Assembly (NCBI GenBank): GCA_965223735.1
Contig: OZ245010.1
Location: 1,674,001-1,738,000 of the forward strand
Origin: CAYFZO01 sp965223735
Lineage (GTDB): Bacteria; Pseudomonadota; Gammaproteobacteria; Poriferisulfidales; Oxydemutatoraceae
Direction of reading: 5' to 3'
DNA length: 64,000 nt
Part shown: positions 44,537 through 53,053 of the stretch, in pieces
How positions within the stretch are numbered: position 1 is the stretch's first letter
How the letters are laid out: every line of letters begins with the position of its first letter
Position numbers and translations under genes: made by a program
Notes under the pieces: generated by a model
Told to the model about the DNA's origin: nothing
The model's input: only the letters and a program-made list of their open reading frames with translations
Databases searched by the model: none

Positions 44537-45249
44537 TGGTTTCACTGCACCTGACAGTTGCTGATCTCGACTATGCCGTGCGTGGTCACACGCTGTTGCG
44601 CGACATCAATTTCACCAGCGATGCCGATGCCTGCACCGCGTTGCTCGGCGCCAACGGTGCGGGCAAGACCACGCTGTTGCGGCTTTGCCATGGTCTGATC
44701 GAGCCGAGCGGCGGCGACATCCGCTGGGGTGACGCGTCGCCGCGCGACCTCGGCGGACGCATCGCGATGGTGTTCCAGAGACCCCGTCTGCTCAGACGCA
44801 GCGCCTACGCCAACGTCGATTACGTCCTGCGTCTGCATGGGTTTTCGGACGAGGAAAGACGGCGGTGCATCACCGAGGCGTTCAGGCTGGTCGGCCTCGA
44901 GCACCGTGCGACACATCAAGCGCATTTGCTGTCCGGCGGCGAGCAACAGCGGCTTGCGGTCGCGCGCGCCTGCGCACTCAGCCCGGACGTTATCCTGATG
45001 GATGAGCCGACCGGCCGGCTTGATATGGAATCCACTGAGCGGGTTGAGGATGCGATTAGAAGCCTCAAGCGTGCCGGCACCAAGATCATCTTCACGTCGC
45101 ATAATCTTTCTCAGGTCAGGCAATTGTGCGACGATGTTATTTTTCTCGATCGCGGGTGTCTGATTGCGCACGCCGCGTGCGAGGAGTTTTTCAGCAGCAC
45201 CGGGAACAAGACGATATGCGATTTTCTCCGCCTGCAAGCCGCTTTCTGA
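44536..45249 (+). CDS. tupC: Tungstate ABC transporter ATP-binding protein TupC
   Basis: 237 aa. Walker A GANGAGKTTLL, Q-loop VFQRPRLLRRSAYAN, signature LSGGEQQRLAVARA, Walker B VILMDEPTGRLD, H-loop FTSHN. Energises uptake through TupB. Its last 34 bp overlap the start of tupA. Confidence 0.9.
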   Translation: MVSLHLTVADLDYAVRGHTLLRDINFTSDADACTALLGANGAGKTTLLRLCHGLIEPSGGDIRWGDASPRDLGGRIAMVFQRPRLLRRSAYANVDYVLRLHGFSDEERRRCITEAFRLVGLEHRATHQAHLLSGGEQQRLAVARACALSPDVILMDEPTGRLDMESTERVEDAIRSLKRAGTKIIFTSHNLSQVRQLCDDVIFLDRGCLIAHAACEEFFSSTGNKTICDFLRLQAAF

Positions 45250-46091
45250 AGTCCACCCCGGGGCTATTGCCGGGGTTATTGCTGGGGTTATTGCCGGGGA
45301 CATTTCTGGGGATGTCCCCCGGTGCATTATCCGGCGGACAGGCCGTCGCATCGGCGCATCCCGTCAGGCTGGCTTCGACGACCTCGACCGATAATTCAGG
45401 GCTTTACGAAGTGTTGCTGTCCGCGTTCAAGCGCGACACCGGTATTGAGGTACACGTGATCGCCGTCGGTACCGGTCGTGCGTTGAGCATTGCGCGCCGC
45501 GGCGACGCCGACGTCCTGATCGTTCATGACGAACCATCAGAATTGGAATTTGTGCGCGAAGGCTACGGCGTTTCGCGCAAGACCTTTATGTTCAATGACT
45601 ATGTGCTGGTCGGGCCGGTCGCGGGTGCCGCCGACATTGTGGGTGCGGTCGGCGTCGTCGAGGTGCTTCGGCGTATCGCAAAAAGCGGTGCAATCTTTGT
45701 TTCGCGCGGCGACGACAGCGGCACACACAAAAAGGAGTTGTCATTGTGGCGTATGGCGTTGAATGTGGTGCCGTCGGAGCGTGGCTGGTACCGCGAAGTC
45801 GGCAGGGGCATGGGTGCGGCATTGAACATCGCCAATGAGCTCAATGCGTACACCTTGTCCGACCGCTCAACTTGGATCAGTTTCAATAACCGCCCGAACT
45901 TGAAAGTGATCGCCGAGAATGATCCGCCGCTGCGCAATCCCTACAGTGTCATTCTGGTCAATCCCGGGCGTCACCCCGGCGTACGTTTTCACGGGGCGCG
46001 GACGTTTGCCGACTGGCTGACTTCCGAAAAGGGGCTTTCGTTGATCCGCGCTTTCAGGGTGCGCGGTGAACAGTTGTTCTTTCCTCTTTGA
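45216..46091 (+). CDS. tupA: Tungstate-binding periplasmic protein TupA
   Basis: 291 aa from ATG 45216, inside tupC. The start is followed by an odd leader in which PGLL-type units recur (TPGLLPGLLLGLLPGTF) because of 12-bp DNA repeats. The mature part has the TupA features LASTTSTDNSGLYEVLLSAFKRDTG, ADVLIVHDEP, MFNDYVLVGP, FVSRGDDSGTHKKEL and TLSDRSTW, with the TTS(T)DNSG and DDSGTH oxyanion-binding loops intact. Delivers tungstate to TupBC, for enzymes such as tungsten formate or aldehyde dehydrogenases (known for the family). The stop lies 15 bp from the convergent retropepsin gene. Confidence 0.88.
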   Translation: MRFSPPASRFLKSTPGLLPGLLLGLLPGTFLGMSPGALSGGQAVASAHPVRLASTTSTDNSGLYEVLLSAFKRDTGIEVHVIAVGTGRALSIARRGDADVLIVHDEPSELEFVREGYGVSRKTFMFNDYVLVGPVAGAADIVGAVGVVEVLRRIAKSGAIFVSRGDDSGTHKKELSLWRMALNVVPSERGWYREVGRGMGAALNIANELNAYTLSDRSTWISFNNRPNLKVIAENDPPLRNPYSVILVNPGRHPGVRFHGARTFADWLTSEKGLSLIRAFRVRGEQLFFPL

Positions 46092-46106
46092 CGCGGATCG
46101 GCCGGA

Positions 46107-46661
46107 TCAGCGCGGTGCCGGTTGCATCAGCGTCAATTCGCGCCCCGACTGGCTGAAGTCGAGGCGCTTGAGGAACTCCATGCCGAGCAGGATGCTGTCG
46201 CCCTCCATGTGCGGGTTGATACTGCCGTTGAGGTCGTCGAGACGGATGCCGCCGACTTCAACGCTGTCGAGGCGGGTGCGGTAAACGGTGACCGTGCCGT
46301 TTGCGGTGCGGGCATAAAACGGCGCGCCGTGCACGAGGTTCAGCTTGTTCGCCACTGCCGCGGGGATGTTCACGTCGCTTGCGCCGGTGTCCACCAGAAA
46401 GTTGACCGGGCGGCCGTTGATGTTGCCGCTCGTGACGTAATGGCCGTAACGGTTGCGTACCAGCACAACGCGCATACCGCCGTCCACAAGCCGCTCGGAC
46501 ACCGGCGCCGTGTTCGGGTTGTAGAGTTTGACCAGATAATCTTCAAAGAACAGAAACAACAGCACCAACACCGAGATCCAGGTCGCCGTGAGCATGAACC
46601 GTCCGTAGCGGCGGCTGACCGGCGCTTCCGGGTGCGGGGGTTCGTCATGGCCGTGGTTCAT
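46107..46661 (-). CDS. Retropepsin-like aspartic protease, membrane-anchored (TIGR02281 type)
   Basis: 184 aa from ATG 46661; an ATG at 46709 is in frame but precedes a promoter-like TATATAATT on the minus strand. One transmembrane helix (FMLTATWISVLVLLFLFF), then a retropepsin domain with active site FLVDTGASDV and end loop ILLGMEFLKRLDF. Predicted periplasmic clan AA protease of unknown substrate. Similar in domain type to the TPR-fused protein at 16659-17810. Confidence 0.82.
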   Translation of the reverse strand: MNHGHDEPPHPEAPVSRRYGRFMLTATWISVLVLLFLFFEDYLVKLYNPNTAPVSERLVDGGMRVVLVRNRYGHYVTSGNINGRPVNFLVDTGASDVNIPAAVANKLNLVHGAPFYARTANGTVTVYRTRLDSVEVGGIRLDDLNGSINPHMEGDSILLGMEFLKRLDFSQSGRELTLMQPAPR

Positions 46662-46724
46662 TTCGGGAATTATATAACTTCGGACATTCGGGACCGTTCG
46701 CGTCTGCACTTTGAAGATGAACGT

Positions 46725-47462
46725 TCAGTCGGTTTCTGCGACCATCAATTCGCGCGCTTTTTCTGCAAGTTGTTTGCGGTCGCCGTCGCCGGGCAGGCTG
46801 TCGGTGTAGCGCACGACGGCGTGTATGCACGGCTCGCCGAGCACCGCGAGGGCATGGGTGAAGAACGGCACGTCGCTGGTGTAGGGCGCTTTCTCGTGAA
46901 CGCCGTCGTGTGCGCTGTTGCACGGGTAAGTGATGACCATCGGCTGCACCCACGCATGGGTGTCGATCGCGGCCATGAACAGGCGGGGGTGAAAGCGCTG
47001 TATTTCGGTGCCGTCCGAAGTCGTGCCTTCGGGAAAGAACGCGACGCTGGCGCCGACGCGCAGGCGTTCGCTGATCAACTGCGCCGCGGTTTCCGCGCCG
47101 GCGCCGCGGTCTATGAACAAGGTGCCGGCTTTGCGCGCGAGATAACCGATGATCGGCCAGCGCGCGACCTCGGCTTTCGACAGAAAACTCACCGGTTGCA
47201 GGCTGCCGACGATCACGATGTCCATCCACGAGATATGGTTGGCGACGACCAGCGACGCGCCTTCGGCGGGTTTGCCGTGAATATGCAGGCGGATGCCGAC
47301 CAGTCGCGTGCAGGTGCGCAGCCACCAGCACACGATGCCGCGTTGCCGGGCGTTGCCCGCTTTATGTCCGTCGGGCGTCAGCGCGAAGATGCACAGCAGT
47401 ATGCCGATGACGACGTGGATGCCGATCAGCGGGAGACGGATTGCAATGCGCAGGACGCTCAT
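46725..47462 (-). CDS. plsC: 1-acyl-sn-glycerol-3-phosphate acyltransferase
   Basis: 245 aa. One N-terminal membrane helix (LPLIGIHVVIGILLCIFALT), catalytic NHISWMD, and the substrate motif FFPEGTTSDG, all typical of PlsC. Makes phosphatidic acid from lysophosphatidic acid. The ATG at 47462 overlaps the TGA of a 72-aa partial copy of its own N-terminus, which in turn follows another copy and the DUF255 gene, so translation is coupled across the whole set. Confidence 0.88.
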   Translation of the reverse strand: MSVLRIAIRLPLIGIHVVIGILLCIFALTPDGHKAGNARQRGIVCWWLRTCTRLVGIRLHIHGKPAEGASLVVANHISWMDIVIVGSLQPVSFLSKAEVARWPIIGYLARKAGTLFIDRGAGAETAAQLISERLRVGASVAFFPEGTTSDGTEIQRFHPRLFMAAIDTHAWVQPMVITYPCNSAHDGVHEKAPYTSDVPFFTHALAVLGEPCIHAVVRYTDSLPGDGDRKQLAEKARELMVAETD

Positions 47463-47677
47463 GCGGGATCGGCCGTGTCGGGTCGCAACCCGTCCGGCGC
47501 CGGGTGAATGTCAACCAGTCGCGTGCAGGTGCGCAGCCACCAGCGCACGATGCCGCGCTGCCGCGTGCTGCCCGTTCTATGTCTGTCGGGTGTCAGCGCG
47601 AAGATGCACAGCAGTATGCCGACGACGACGTGGATGCCGATCAGCGGGAGACGGACGGCGATGCGCAGGGCGCTCAT
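47459..47677 (-). pseudogene. Partial plsC duplicate 2 (N-terminal 55 residues)
   Basis: 72 aa. Residues 1-55 are nearly the plsC N-terminus (MSALRIAVRLPLIGIHVV...RTCTRLV), then the frame changes into HPAPDGLRPDTADPA, the C-terminus of the upstream DUF255 protein. The open frame is intact with ATGA overlaps at both ends, so a small one-helix membrane peptide could be made. No acyltransferase motif. Confidence 0.75.
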
Positions 47678-47940
47678 GCGGGATCGGTCGGGGTGGATCG
47701 GAACCCGTCCGGCGCTGGGTGGAGATCGATCAGCCGCGTGCAGGTGCGCAGCCACCAGTGCACGATGCCGCGCTGCCGCGTGCTGCCCGTTCTATGTCTG
47801 TCGGGCGTCAGCGCGAAGATGCACAGCAGTATGCCGATGACGACGTGGATGCCGATCAGCGGGAGACGGATTGCAATGCGCAGGACGCTCATGCGGGATC
47901 GGCCGTGTCGGGTCGCAACCCGTCCGGCGCCGGGTGGTCG
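47460..47940 (-). repeat. 215-bp tandem duplication of the DUF255-plsC gene junction
   Basis: Start codons of plsC and its two partial copies lie at 47462, 47677 and 47892: exact 215-bp steps. Each unit joins the last 15 or so codons of the DUF255 gene to the first 55 codons of plsC, so the junction exists three times. Confidence 0.93.
47674..47892 (-). pseudogene. Partial plsC duplicate 1 (N-terminal 55 residues)
   Basis: 72 aa, same structure as the neighbouring copy: plsC-like start MSVLRIAIRLPLIGIHVV, then HPAPDGFRSTPTDPA. It starts inside the stop codon of the DUF255 gene and ends inside the start of the next copy. Differs from the other copy by about a dozen residues, mainly conservative in the helix and free in the tail. 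Confidence 0.75.
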
Positions 47941-50045
47941 GCCGGTCGTCTGTTATAGCGTCGGGGTGTATTTTCCGCGAGTTTTGCCGCGAAGGCATCG
48001 AGGTCGTCGATCGGTGCGAGGCAGGTTGTGCCGCGGCACCAGTAGGCGGCGGCTTCACCGCGCAGCGGCTTGTCGTGCAGGGCCGGCGGCAGGTTGGTGG
48101 CGTCGCCGGGAATCGCAAAACAAAAGCGCAGGGGCGAGTGGTGCCCGGCGGCGGTACGCCGCCATTGTGCGAGTGTATCGCCGCGCGCGCGAATGATGAT
48201 GGTCTCCGGCGGCTGGTGCTGCTCGGCCAGCGCGGACAGCAGGGTGGTGCAGTTGCTCGGCGCGTTCGCAATCGTCGCGGCGGCCTGCGCCAGTGCACGG
48301 TCTGCGCTCTTGAGATACGCGTCGTTGCCGCACAGCAGGCCGAATCTTGCGAGCGCGAGCGTCGCGACGCCGTAACCCGACGGCGTCGCTTCGTCGTGCA
48401 ATGTGCGTGGGCGCTGGATCAGCTGCTCGTGGTCGTGTGCGGTGAAATAGTAGCCGCCGTTGTCGGTGTCCTCGAAGCGCTCGAGCAGGGCGTCGGCGAG
48501 ATCGAGCGCGAACGCGAGATCGTCGTCGCGCCAGCGGCATTGCAGCAGGTGGAAGATCGCGTCGAGCAGGAAGGCGTAGTCGTCGAGGTAGGCGGTGAGG
48601 TGTGCCTGCCCTTCCTTCCAGGTGGCTGACAACCGCCCGTTGCGCCATAAGCTGTCGCGTACAAAGTTAAGTGCACGCGCGGCCGACCGGTGGCAGTCGC
48701 CGTCGCCGAGCAGCCGCGCCGCCTGCGCCATGCCTCTGATCATCAGCGCGTTCCAGCTCGTCAGGATCTTGTCGTCGCGTCCGGGGCGCGGACGTTGTTC
48801 GCGGTGTGTGAACAAGGCGTGTCTGGCGCGTTCAATACCGGCTGTGCCCGTGTCGGTGTCGGTGCCGAGCGCTTCGGCGACGGCTGCGGCCTCAGCCGCG
48901 ACGTGCAGGTGCCACCGGCCTTCAAAGTTCGGCACCTTGTCGAGGCCGAAATGCTGCATCGCGATCGCTGCGTCCTGCGGGGTGTCGCCGAGCACCTCGG
49001 CGACTTCGTCTTTGCGCCATACGTAGAACGCGCCTTCGCCACCCTCGGAATCGGCATCGAGCGTGGCGTAGTAGCCGCCTTCGGGCGCCTGCATCTCGCG
49101 CAACACCCAGCGCGCGGTTTCACCTGCCGCGTCGGCGAAGCGCGCGTTGCCGCTGAGGCACCAGGCTTCGGCCAGCAATCCGAGTAACGGGCCGTTGTCG
49201 TAGAGCATTTTTTCAAAGTGCGGGATCTGCCAGGCGGCGTCCACCGAGTAACGGTAAAAACCGCCGCCGAGATGGTCGTACAAGCCGCCGCAACACATTT
49301 TCTCCAGCGTGTAGAGTGCCGCGTACTCGGCCTGCGCATCGTCTGCGTCGTCGAGTGCGGCGCGCACGCGACAGTGCAACATGAACTGCATGAGCTCGCT
49401 GTGAGGGAATTTCGGCTCGTCGCCGAAGCCGCCGTGCACTTGGTCAAACTGCTGTATCAATGCTGCCCGCGCGGTCTCGATCAACGCCACCGCCGGCGTC
49501 GCGGTGTCGGCGGCGGGGGCGTAGATCTTGCGCAGCGCGTCCTTCAACGCTGTATTCTGGCGGCGGATGTCCGCGCGCCGCTCCCTGTAATAACTGTGCA
49601 CGCGCTCGAGGATTTCCTTAAATGCTGGCAGGTTGTAGCGCGCCTCTTTGGGGAAGTAAGTGCCGCCGAAGAACGGGCAATGGTCTTGCGGGTCGATGAA
49701 CATTGTCAGCGGCCAGCCGCCGGCGCGCTGCGTGATCAGCGACTGCGAAGTCTGGTAGATCTTGTCGATGTCGGGGCGCTCCTCGCGGTCCAGTTTGATG
49801 TTCACGAACAGGCGGTTCATCAATTCCGCGGTTGTGTCGTCCTCAAAAGACTCGTGCGCCATGACGTGGCACCAGTGGCACGCTGAGTAACCGATCGACA
49901 GCAGGATCGGTTTGTCCTGCTCGCGCGCCACGGCGAAAGCCTCCTCGCCCCAGGGATACCAGTCCACCGGATTGTTCGCGTGTTGCAACAGGTAGGGACT
50001 GGTCTCCTGCGCCAGGCGGTTGGGTGAATGATGGGACGAAGACAT
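47889..50045 (-). CDS. DUF255 thioredoxin-domain protein (YyaL/SSP411-like)
   Basis: 718 aa from ATG 50045 (MSSSHHSPNRLAQETSPYLLQHANNPVDWYPWGEEA, the classic family start); an ATG at 50129 adds unconserved residues. Thioredoxin-like N-terminal domain with CxxC in GYSACHWCHVMAHESFED, then an alpha-barrel domain of the cellobiose-epimerase type (GGFGDEPKFPHSELMQF, DHLGGGFYRYSVDAAWQIPHFEKMLYDN). Function unproven; found in all domains of life. The C-terminal 15 residues lie in the 215-bp repeat. Confidence 0.9.
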   Translation of the reverse strand: MSSSHHSPNRLAQETSPYLLQHANNPVDWYPWGEEAFAVAREQDKPILLSIGYSACHWCHVMAHESFEDDTTAELMNRLFVNIKLDREERPDIDKIYQTSQSLITQRAGGWPLTMFIDPQDHCPFFGGTYFPKEARYNLPAFKEILERVHSYYRERRADIRRQNTALKDALRKIYAPAADTATPAVALIETARAALIQQFDQVHGGFGDEPKFPHSELMQFMLHCRVRAALDDADDAQAEYAALYTLEKMCCGGLYDHLGGGFYRYSVDAAWQIPHFEKMLYDNGPLLGLLAEAWCLSGNARFADAAGETARWVLREMQAPEGGYYATLDADSEGGEGAFYVWRKDEVAEVLGDTPQDAAIAMQHFGLDKVPNFEGRWHLHVAAEAAAVAEALGTDTDTGTAGIERARHALFTHREQRPRPGRDDKILTSWNALMIRGMAQAARLLGDGDCHRSAARALNFVRDSLWRNGRLSATWKEGQAHLTAYLDDYAFLLDAIFHLLQCRWRDDDLAFALDLADALLERFEDTDNGGYYFTAHDHEQLIQRPRTLHDEATPSGYGVATLALARFGLLCGNDAYLKSADRALAQAAATIANAPSNCTTLLSALAEQHQPPETIIIRARGDTLAQWRRTAAGHHSPLRFCFAIPGDATNLPPALHDKPLRGEAAAYWCRGTTCLAPIDDLDAFAAKLAENTPRRYNRRPADHPAPDGLRPDTADPA

Positions 50046-50274
50046 GGCGATGGTTCTCGGTGGCCGGGCGCTTATGTTATCGCGTTCCGCGGGCGGGTGC
50101 GGGCGCTTGCTATAATTTGCGCCGGTCAATCGTCTTTTGACCGCATCCTTTTATTGTAGTCAATCCGCCGAAGTAATAGATTGAGTAATAGACCGGGTAA
50201 TAGATTGGTCGAGATCCGTTGCGCCATGAACCGGGTTTTTACACGAACAACTTCAGGGTGTGTTCCGCCGGACG

Positions 50275-51063
50275 ATGTTGCAGTATCCTGACATTGACCC
50301 CGTGGCTTTTTCGATCGCCGGCGTCAAAGTGCATTGGTACGGGCTGATGTACCTGCTCGGCTTCGTGATCTTCATGTTGCTCGGGCGCGTGCGTGCGCGC
50401 GACGGCCGTTTCGGCATAACGTCGCGGGATGTCGATGACCTGCTTTTTTACGGTGTGTTCGGCGTGATCCTCGGCGGGCGCCTCGGCTACATCCTGTTTT
50501 ACGACTTTGAGCGTTTTCTCTATGACCCGTCGGTGGTCTTCATGGTCTGGGAGGGCGGCATGAGCTTTCACGGCGGTCTGCTCGGGGTGTTGACCGCGCT
50601 GTGGCTGTTTGCACGCAAGCGCCGGATGCCCCTGTTGCAGGTCACCGACTTCATCGCGCCGCTGGTGCCGCTCGGTCTCGGCGCCGGACGCCTCGGCAAC
50701 TTCATCAACGGCGAATTGTGGGGACGGGTGAGCGACGCGCCGTGGGCGATGGTGTTTGCGCACGTCGATGCGTTGCCGCGTCATCCGACACAACTGTATG
50801 AACTGCTGATCGAGGGTGTTCTGCTGTTTGCCGTGATGTGGATCTATTCGTCAAAGCCGCGTATGCTCGGTGCGGTCAGTGGTCTGTTCGCTTTGCTGTA
50901 TGCGCTCGGGCGCATCGGCGTTGAGTTTTTGCGCGAACCCGACGCGCACCTCGGCTTCGTCGCGTGGGACTGGTTGACGATGGGACAACTGCTGAGCTTG
51001 CCGCTGCTGCTCGCCGGCGCGTGGCTGCTGTATCACTCCCGGCATCACCGGCGGATGCTGTGA
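50275..51063 (+). CDS. lgt: Prolipoprotein diacylglyceryl transferase
   Basis: 262 aa; ATG 50275 gives the usual start MLQYPDIDPVAFSIAGVKVHWYGLMY. Seven-helix enzyme with GGRLGYILFYD, MSFHGGLLG and the Lgt signature GAGRLGNFINGELWGR. Adds diacylglyceryl to the lipobox Cys of prolipoproteins at the inner membrane. A TATAAT at 50111-50116 lies upstream, along with three GTAATAGA-type short repeats (50173-50210). lgt-thyA-folA is a common bacterial order. Confidence 0.93.
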   Translation: MLQYPDIDPVAFSIAGVKVHWYGLMYLLGFVIFMLLGRVRARDGRFGITSRDVDDLLFYGVFGVILGGRLGYILFYDFERFLYDPSVVFMVWEGGMSFHGGLLGVLTALWLFARKRRMPLLQVTDFIAPLVPLGLGAGRLGNFINGELWGRVSDAPWAMVFAHVDALPRHPTQLYELLIEGVLLFAVMWIYSSKPRMLGAVSGLFALLYALGRIGVEFLREPDAHLGFVAWDWLTMGQLLSLPLLLAGAWLLYHSRHHRRML

Positions 51064-51098
51064 AGGTGCTGGCGGTGGGTGTTGTGGAGGTGACGACG

Positions 51099-51300
51099 GT
51101 GCGTGCTGTGAAGGTGTCGGCGGCGCCGGCTCGTTTCTGTGCTTGCGGCTCAACGTCACCGGCAGGCGTTGTGAAAATGACGACGGCGCGTGCTGTGAAG
51201 GTGTCGGCGATGGGCATTGTGTGTGAAGGTGTCAGCGGTGCCGGCTCGTTTCCGTGCTTGCGGCTCAATGTCACCGGCGGGCGTTGTGAAGATGACGATG
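51099..51300. repeat. Imperfect tandem repeat between lgt and thyA
   Basis: GTGCGTGCTGTGAAGGTGTC at 51099 recurs as GCGCGTGCTGTGAAGGTGTC at 51186. Both are followed by a GCCGGCTCGTTTC-TGCTTGCGGCTCAA-GTCACCGG block, with a small insertion in the second. The stretch 51064-51356 holds no convincing gene. Confidence 0.75.
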
Positions 51301-51356
51301 GTAGGCGCGATGACCCGTGCTGAACCGTACTGCTCTCCGTGTTATTGGCGGCTGTC

Positions 51357-52151
51357 GTGAAAGCGTATCTTGAACTGCTGTCTGCCGTGCTTGAACGCGG
51401 CGTCGCCAAAGACGACCGCACCGGCACCGGCACACGCTCGCTGTTCGGTTGGCAGTCGCGTTATGACCTCGCGCAGGGTTTTCCGCTGGTGACGACCAAG
51501 CGCGTGCATTTCAAATCGGTGGTGTATGAGTTGCTGTGGTTTTTGCGCGGCGACACCAACGTTGCTTATCTCAACTGCAATGGCGTGACGATCTGGGACG
51601 AGTGGGCCGACGAGGACGGCAACCTGGGGCCGATCTACGGCCGGCAGTGGCGCTCGTGGCCCGCACCGAACATGATGTACATTGATCAGATGCAGCAGGT
51701 GGTGGAAGACCTCCGCGCCGATCCCGATTCGCGTCGGCTGCTGGTGTGCGCGTGGAATGTCGGTGAACTTGAACTCATGCGCCTGCCGCCGTGCCATGTG
51801 CTGTTCCAGTTTTACGCGGCGCACGGGCGCCTTTCATGCCAGCTTTATCAGCGAAGCGCCGACGTTTTTCTCGGGGTGCCGTTCAACATTGCGTCTTATT
51901 CACTGCTGACGCTGATGGTCGCGCAGGTGTGCGGTCTGAAACCAGGGGAGTTCGTCCACACTTTTGGTGACGTGCATCTTTACGACAGCCATGTTGCGCA
52001 GGCGCGCGAGCAGTTGCGGCGTATGCCGAAACCACTGCCGCGCATCGAACTCAATCCGCAGGTGCAAAACCTTTTCTCTTTCGGATACGACGACGTTCGC
52101 CTGCTCGACTACGAAGCGCATCCGCCGATCGCGGCACCGGTCGCCGTATGA
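51357..52151 (+). CDS. thyA: Thymidylate synthase, copy 1
   Basis: 264 aa from GTG 51357 (the family start KAYLELLSAVLERG). This equals the E. coli length; the frame is open further upstream without similarity. Catalytic Cys in LPPCHVLFQFY, folate/dUMP motifs RVHFKSVVYELLWFLRGDTN, YGRQWRSW, RSADVFLGVPFNIASYSLL and FGDVHLYDSH. RSADVFLG has Ala where many species have Cys. Makes dTMP from dUMP with methylene-tetrahydrofolate, coupled to DHFR, whose gene overlaps by 4 bp. Copy 1 has Cys in YLNCNG where copy 2 has Arg. Confidence 0.93.
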   Translation: MKAYLELLSAVLERGVAKDDRTGTGTRSLFGWQSRYDLAQGFPLVTTKRVHFKSVVYELLWFLRGDTNVAYLNCNGVTIWDEWADEDGNLGPIYGRQWRSWPAPNMMYIDQMQQVVEDLRADPDSRRLLVCAWNVGELELMRLPPCHVLFQFYAAHGRLSCQLYQRSADVFLGVPFNIASYSLLTLMVAQVCGLKPGEFVHTFGDVHLYDSHVAQAREQLRRMPKPLPRIELNPQVQNLFSFGYDDVRLLDYEAHPPIAAPVAV

Positions 52152-52651
52152 GCGACGCAACCCCGCCGCTGAACCTCACGCTGATCGTCGCGCACGCGCG
52201 CAACCGCGTGATCGGCAAAGACCATGCGATGCCGTGGCATTTGTCGGCGGATCTCAAGCGGTTCAGGCGGATCACGACCGGCAGGCCGGTGGTGATGGGG
52301 CGCAGGACTTTCGAAACCCTCGCGCGGCCGTTGCCCGAACGACGCAATATCGTGCTCAGCCGCGACCCCGCGTACACTGCCGCCGGCTGCGAAGTCGTGC
52401 ATGGCCTCGATGAACTGCACGCGTTGCTTGGCGATGAGGAATGTATGGTCATCGGCGGCGCAGAGGTGTACCGCCAGTGCCTGCCGCTGTGTCGGCGTAT
52501 TCATCTTACGCTGGTGCAGGCCGAACCCGACGGTGACGTTTTCTTTCCGGAACTTGATAAAGGCGAGTGGCAGTGGGAGCAGGTGGGAGAACATTTCGCT
52601 GATGAGAAGAATGATTATGAGATGGTGTTTTGGGAGTTGCGGAGGAGGTGA
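52148..52651 (+). CDS. folA: Dihydrofolate reductase, copy 1
   Basis: 167 aa. LIVAHARNRVIGKDHAMPWHLSADLKRF has the conserved Met-Pro-Trp of the Met20 loop and the catalytic Asp. NADPH-binding parts PVVMGRRTFETL and VIGGAEVYRQCLP are present. Regenerates tetrahydrofolate consumed by ThyA. The start is coupled to thyA (ATGA). Compared with copy 2 it keeps the canonical Pro at residue 29. Confidence 0.93.
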   Translation: MSDATPPLNLTLIVAHARNRVIGKDHAMPWHLSADLKRFRRITTGRPVVMGRRTFETLARPLPERRNIVLSRDPAYTAAGCEVVHGLDELHALLGDEECMVIGGAEVYRQCLPLCRRIHLTLVQAEPDGDVFFPELDKGEWQWEQVGEHFADEKNDYEMVFWELRRR

Positions 52652-53053
52652 AATGGAGTTATCTAGATGTAGTTTCTTCCAATTTTTAAGCCCCCCCCCC
52701 CCCCCCCTGTTGTTAAAAAAAGTTTTGCATACTGAAGCCGTGGTTTCCCTGCAAACATTAAGCGGCTATACTGGAACCCTGCTGCGTTGATGAAGTGGGG
52801 CGCGAGGGCTTTCCGGTCAGAATCGCCGTTTTCGCGCTTGATCCGGGGGTCCTCGGGTTCAGGGGGGCGCCGGGGCGAAAACGACGCCCGGAGCGCGCGT
52901 ATTTGAGGCGATCGGTACCCGGGCGGGGACTGGGCATACCCCCGATGTAATACAATCGGGGAAAATCAAGATTGATATATAATTCCAAAAACATTAACCC
53001 CGCGGGGAGTCTCCCTACCGGGGAGTCTCCTTGCAGAACTGAGGAGAATGACG
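52652..53053. other. Spacer between thyA-folA copies, including a C17 run
   Basis: A 17-base poly-C tract lies at 52691-52707, 40 bp after folA. The equivalent place after copy 2 has only nine C. Further on, GATATATAATTCC near 52974 gives a -10 box for the small gene at 53054, and CGGGGAGTCTCC occurs twice at about 53000-53030. No other gene is visible. Confidence 0.7.

Noticed and set aside
46122..48196. Plus-strand frames opposite the retropepsin, plsC and DUF255 genes
   Set aside because: Shadows of minus-strand genes with intact catalytic motifs; the repeated plus-strand peptides just mirror the 215-bp repeat.
50876..51433. Minus-strand frame across the lgt-thyA spacer repeats
   Set aside because: Thr/Ala/Pro-rich repeat translation crossing into thyA antisense; no support.
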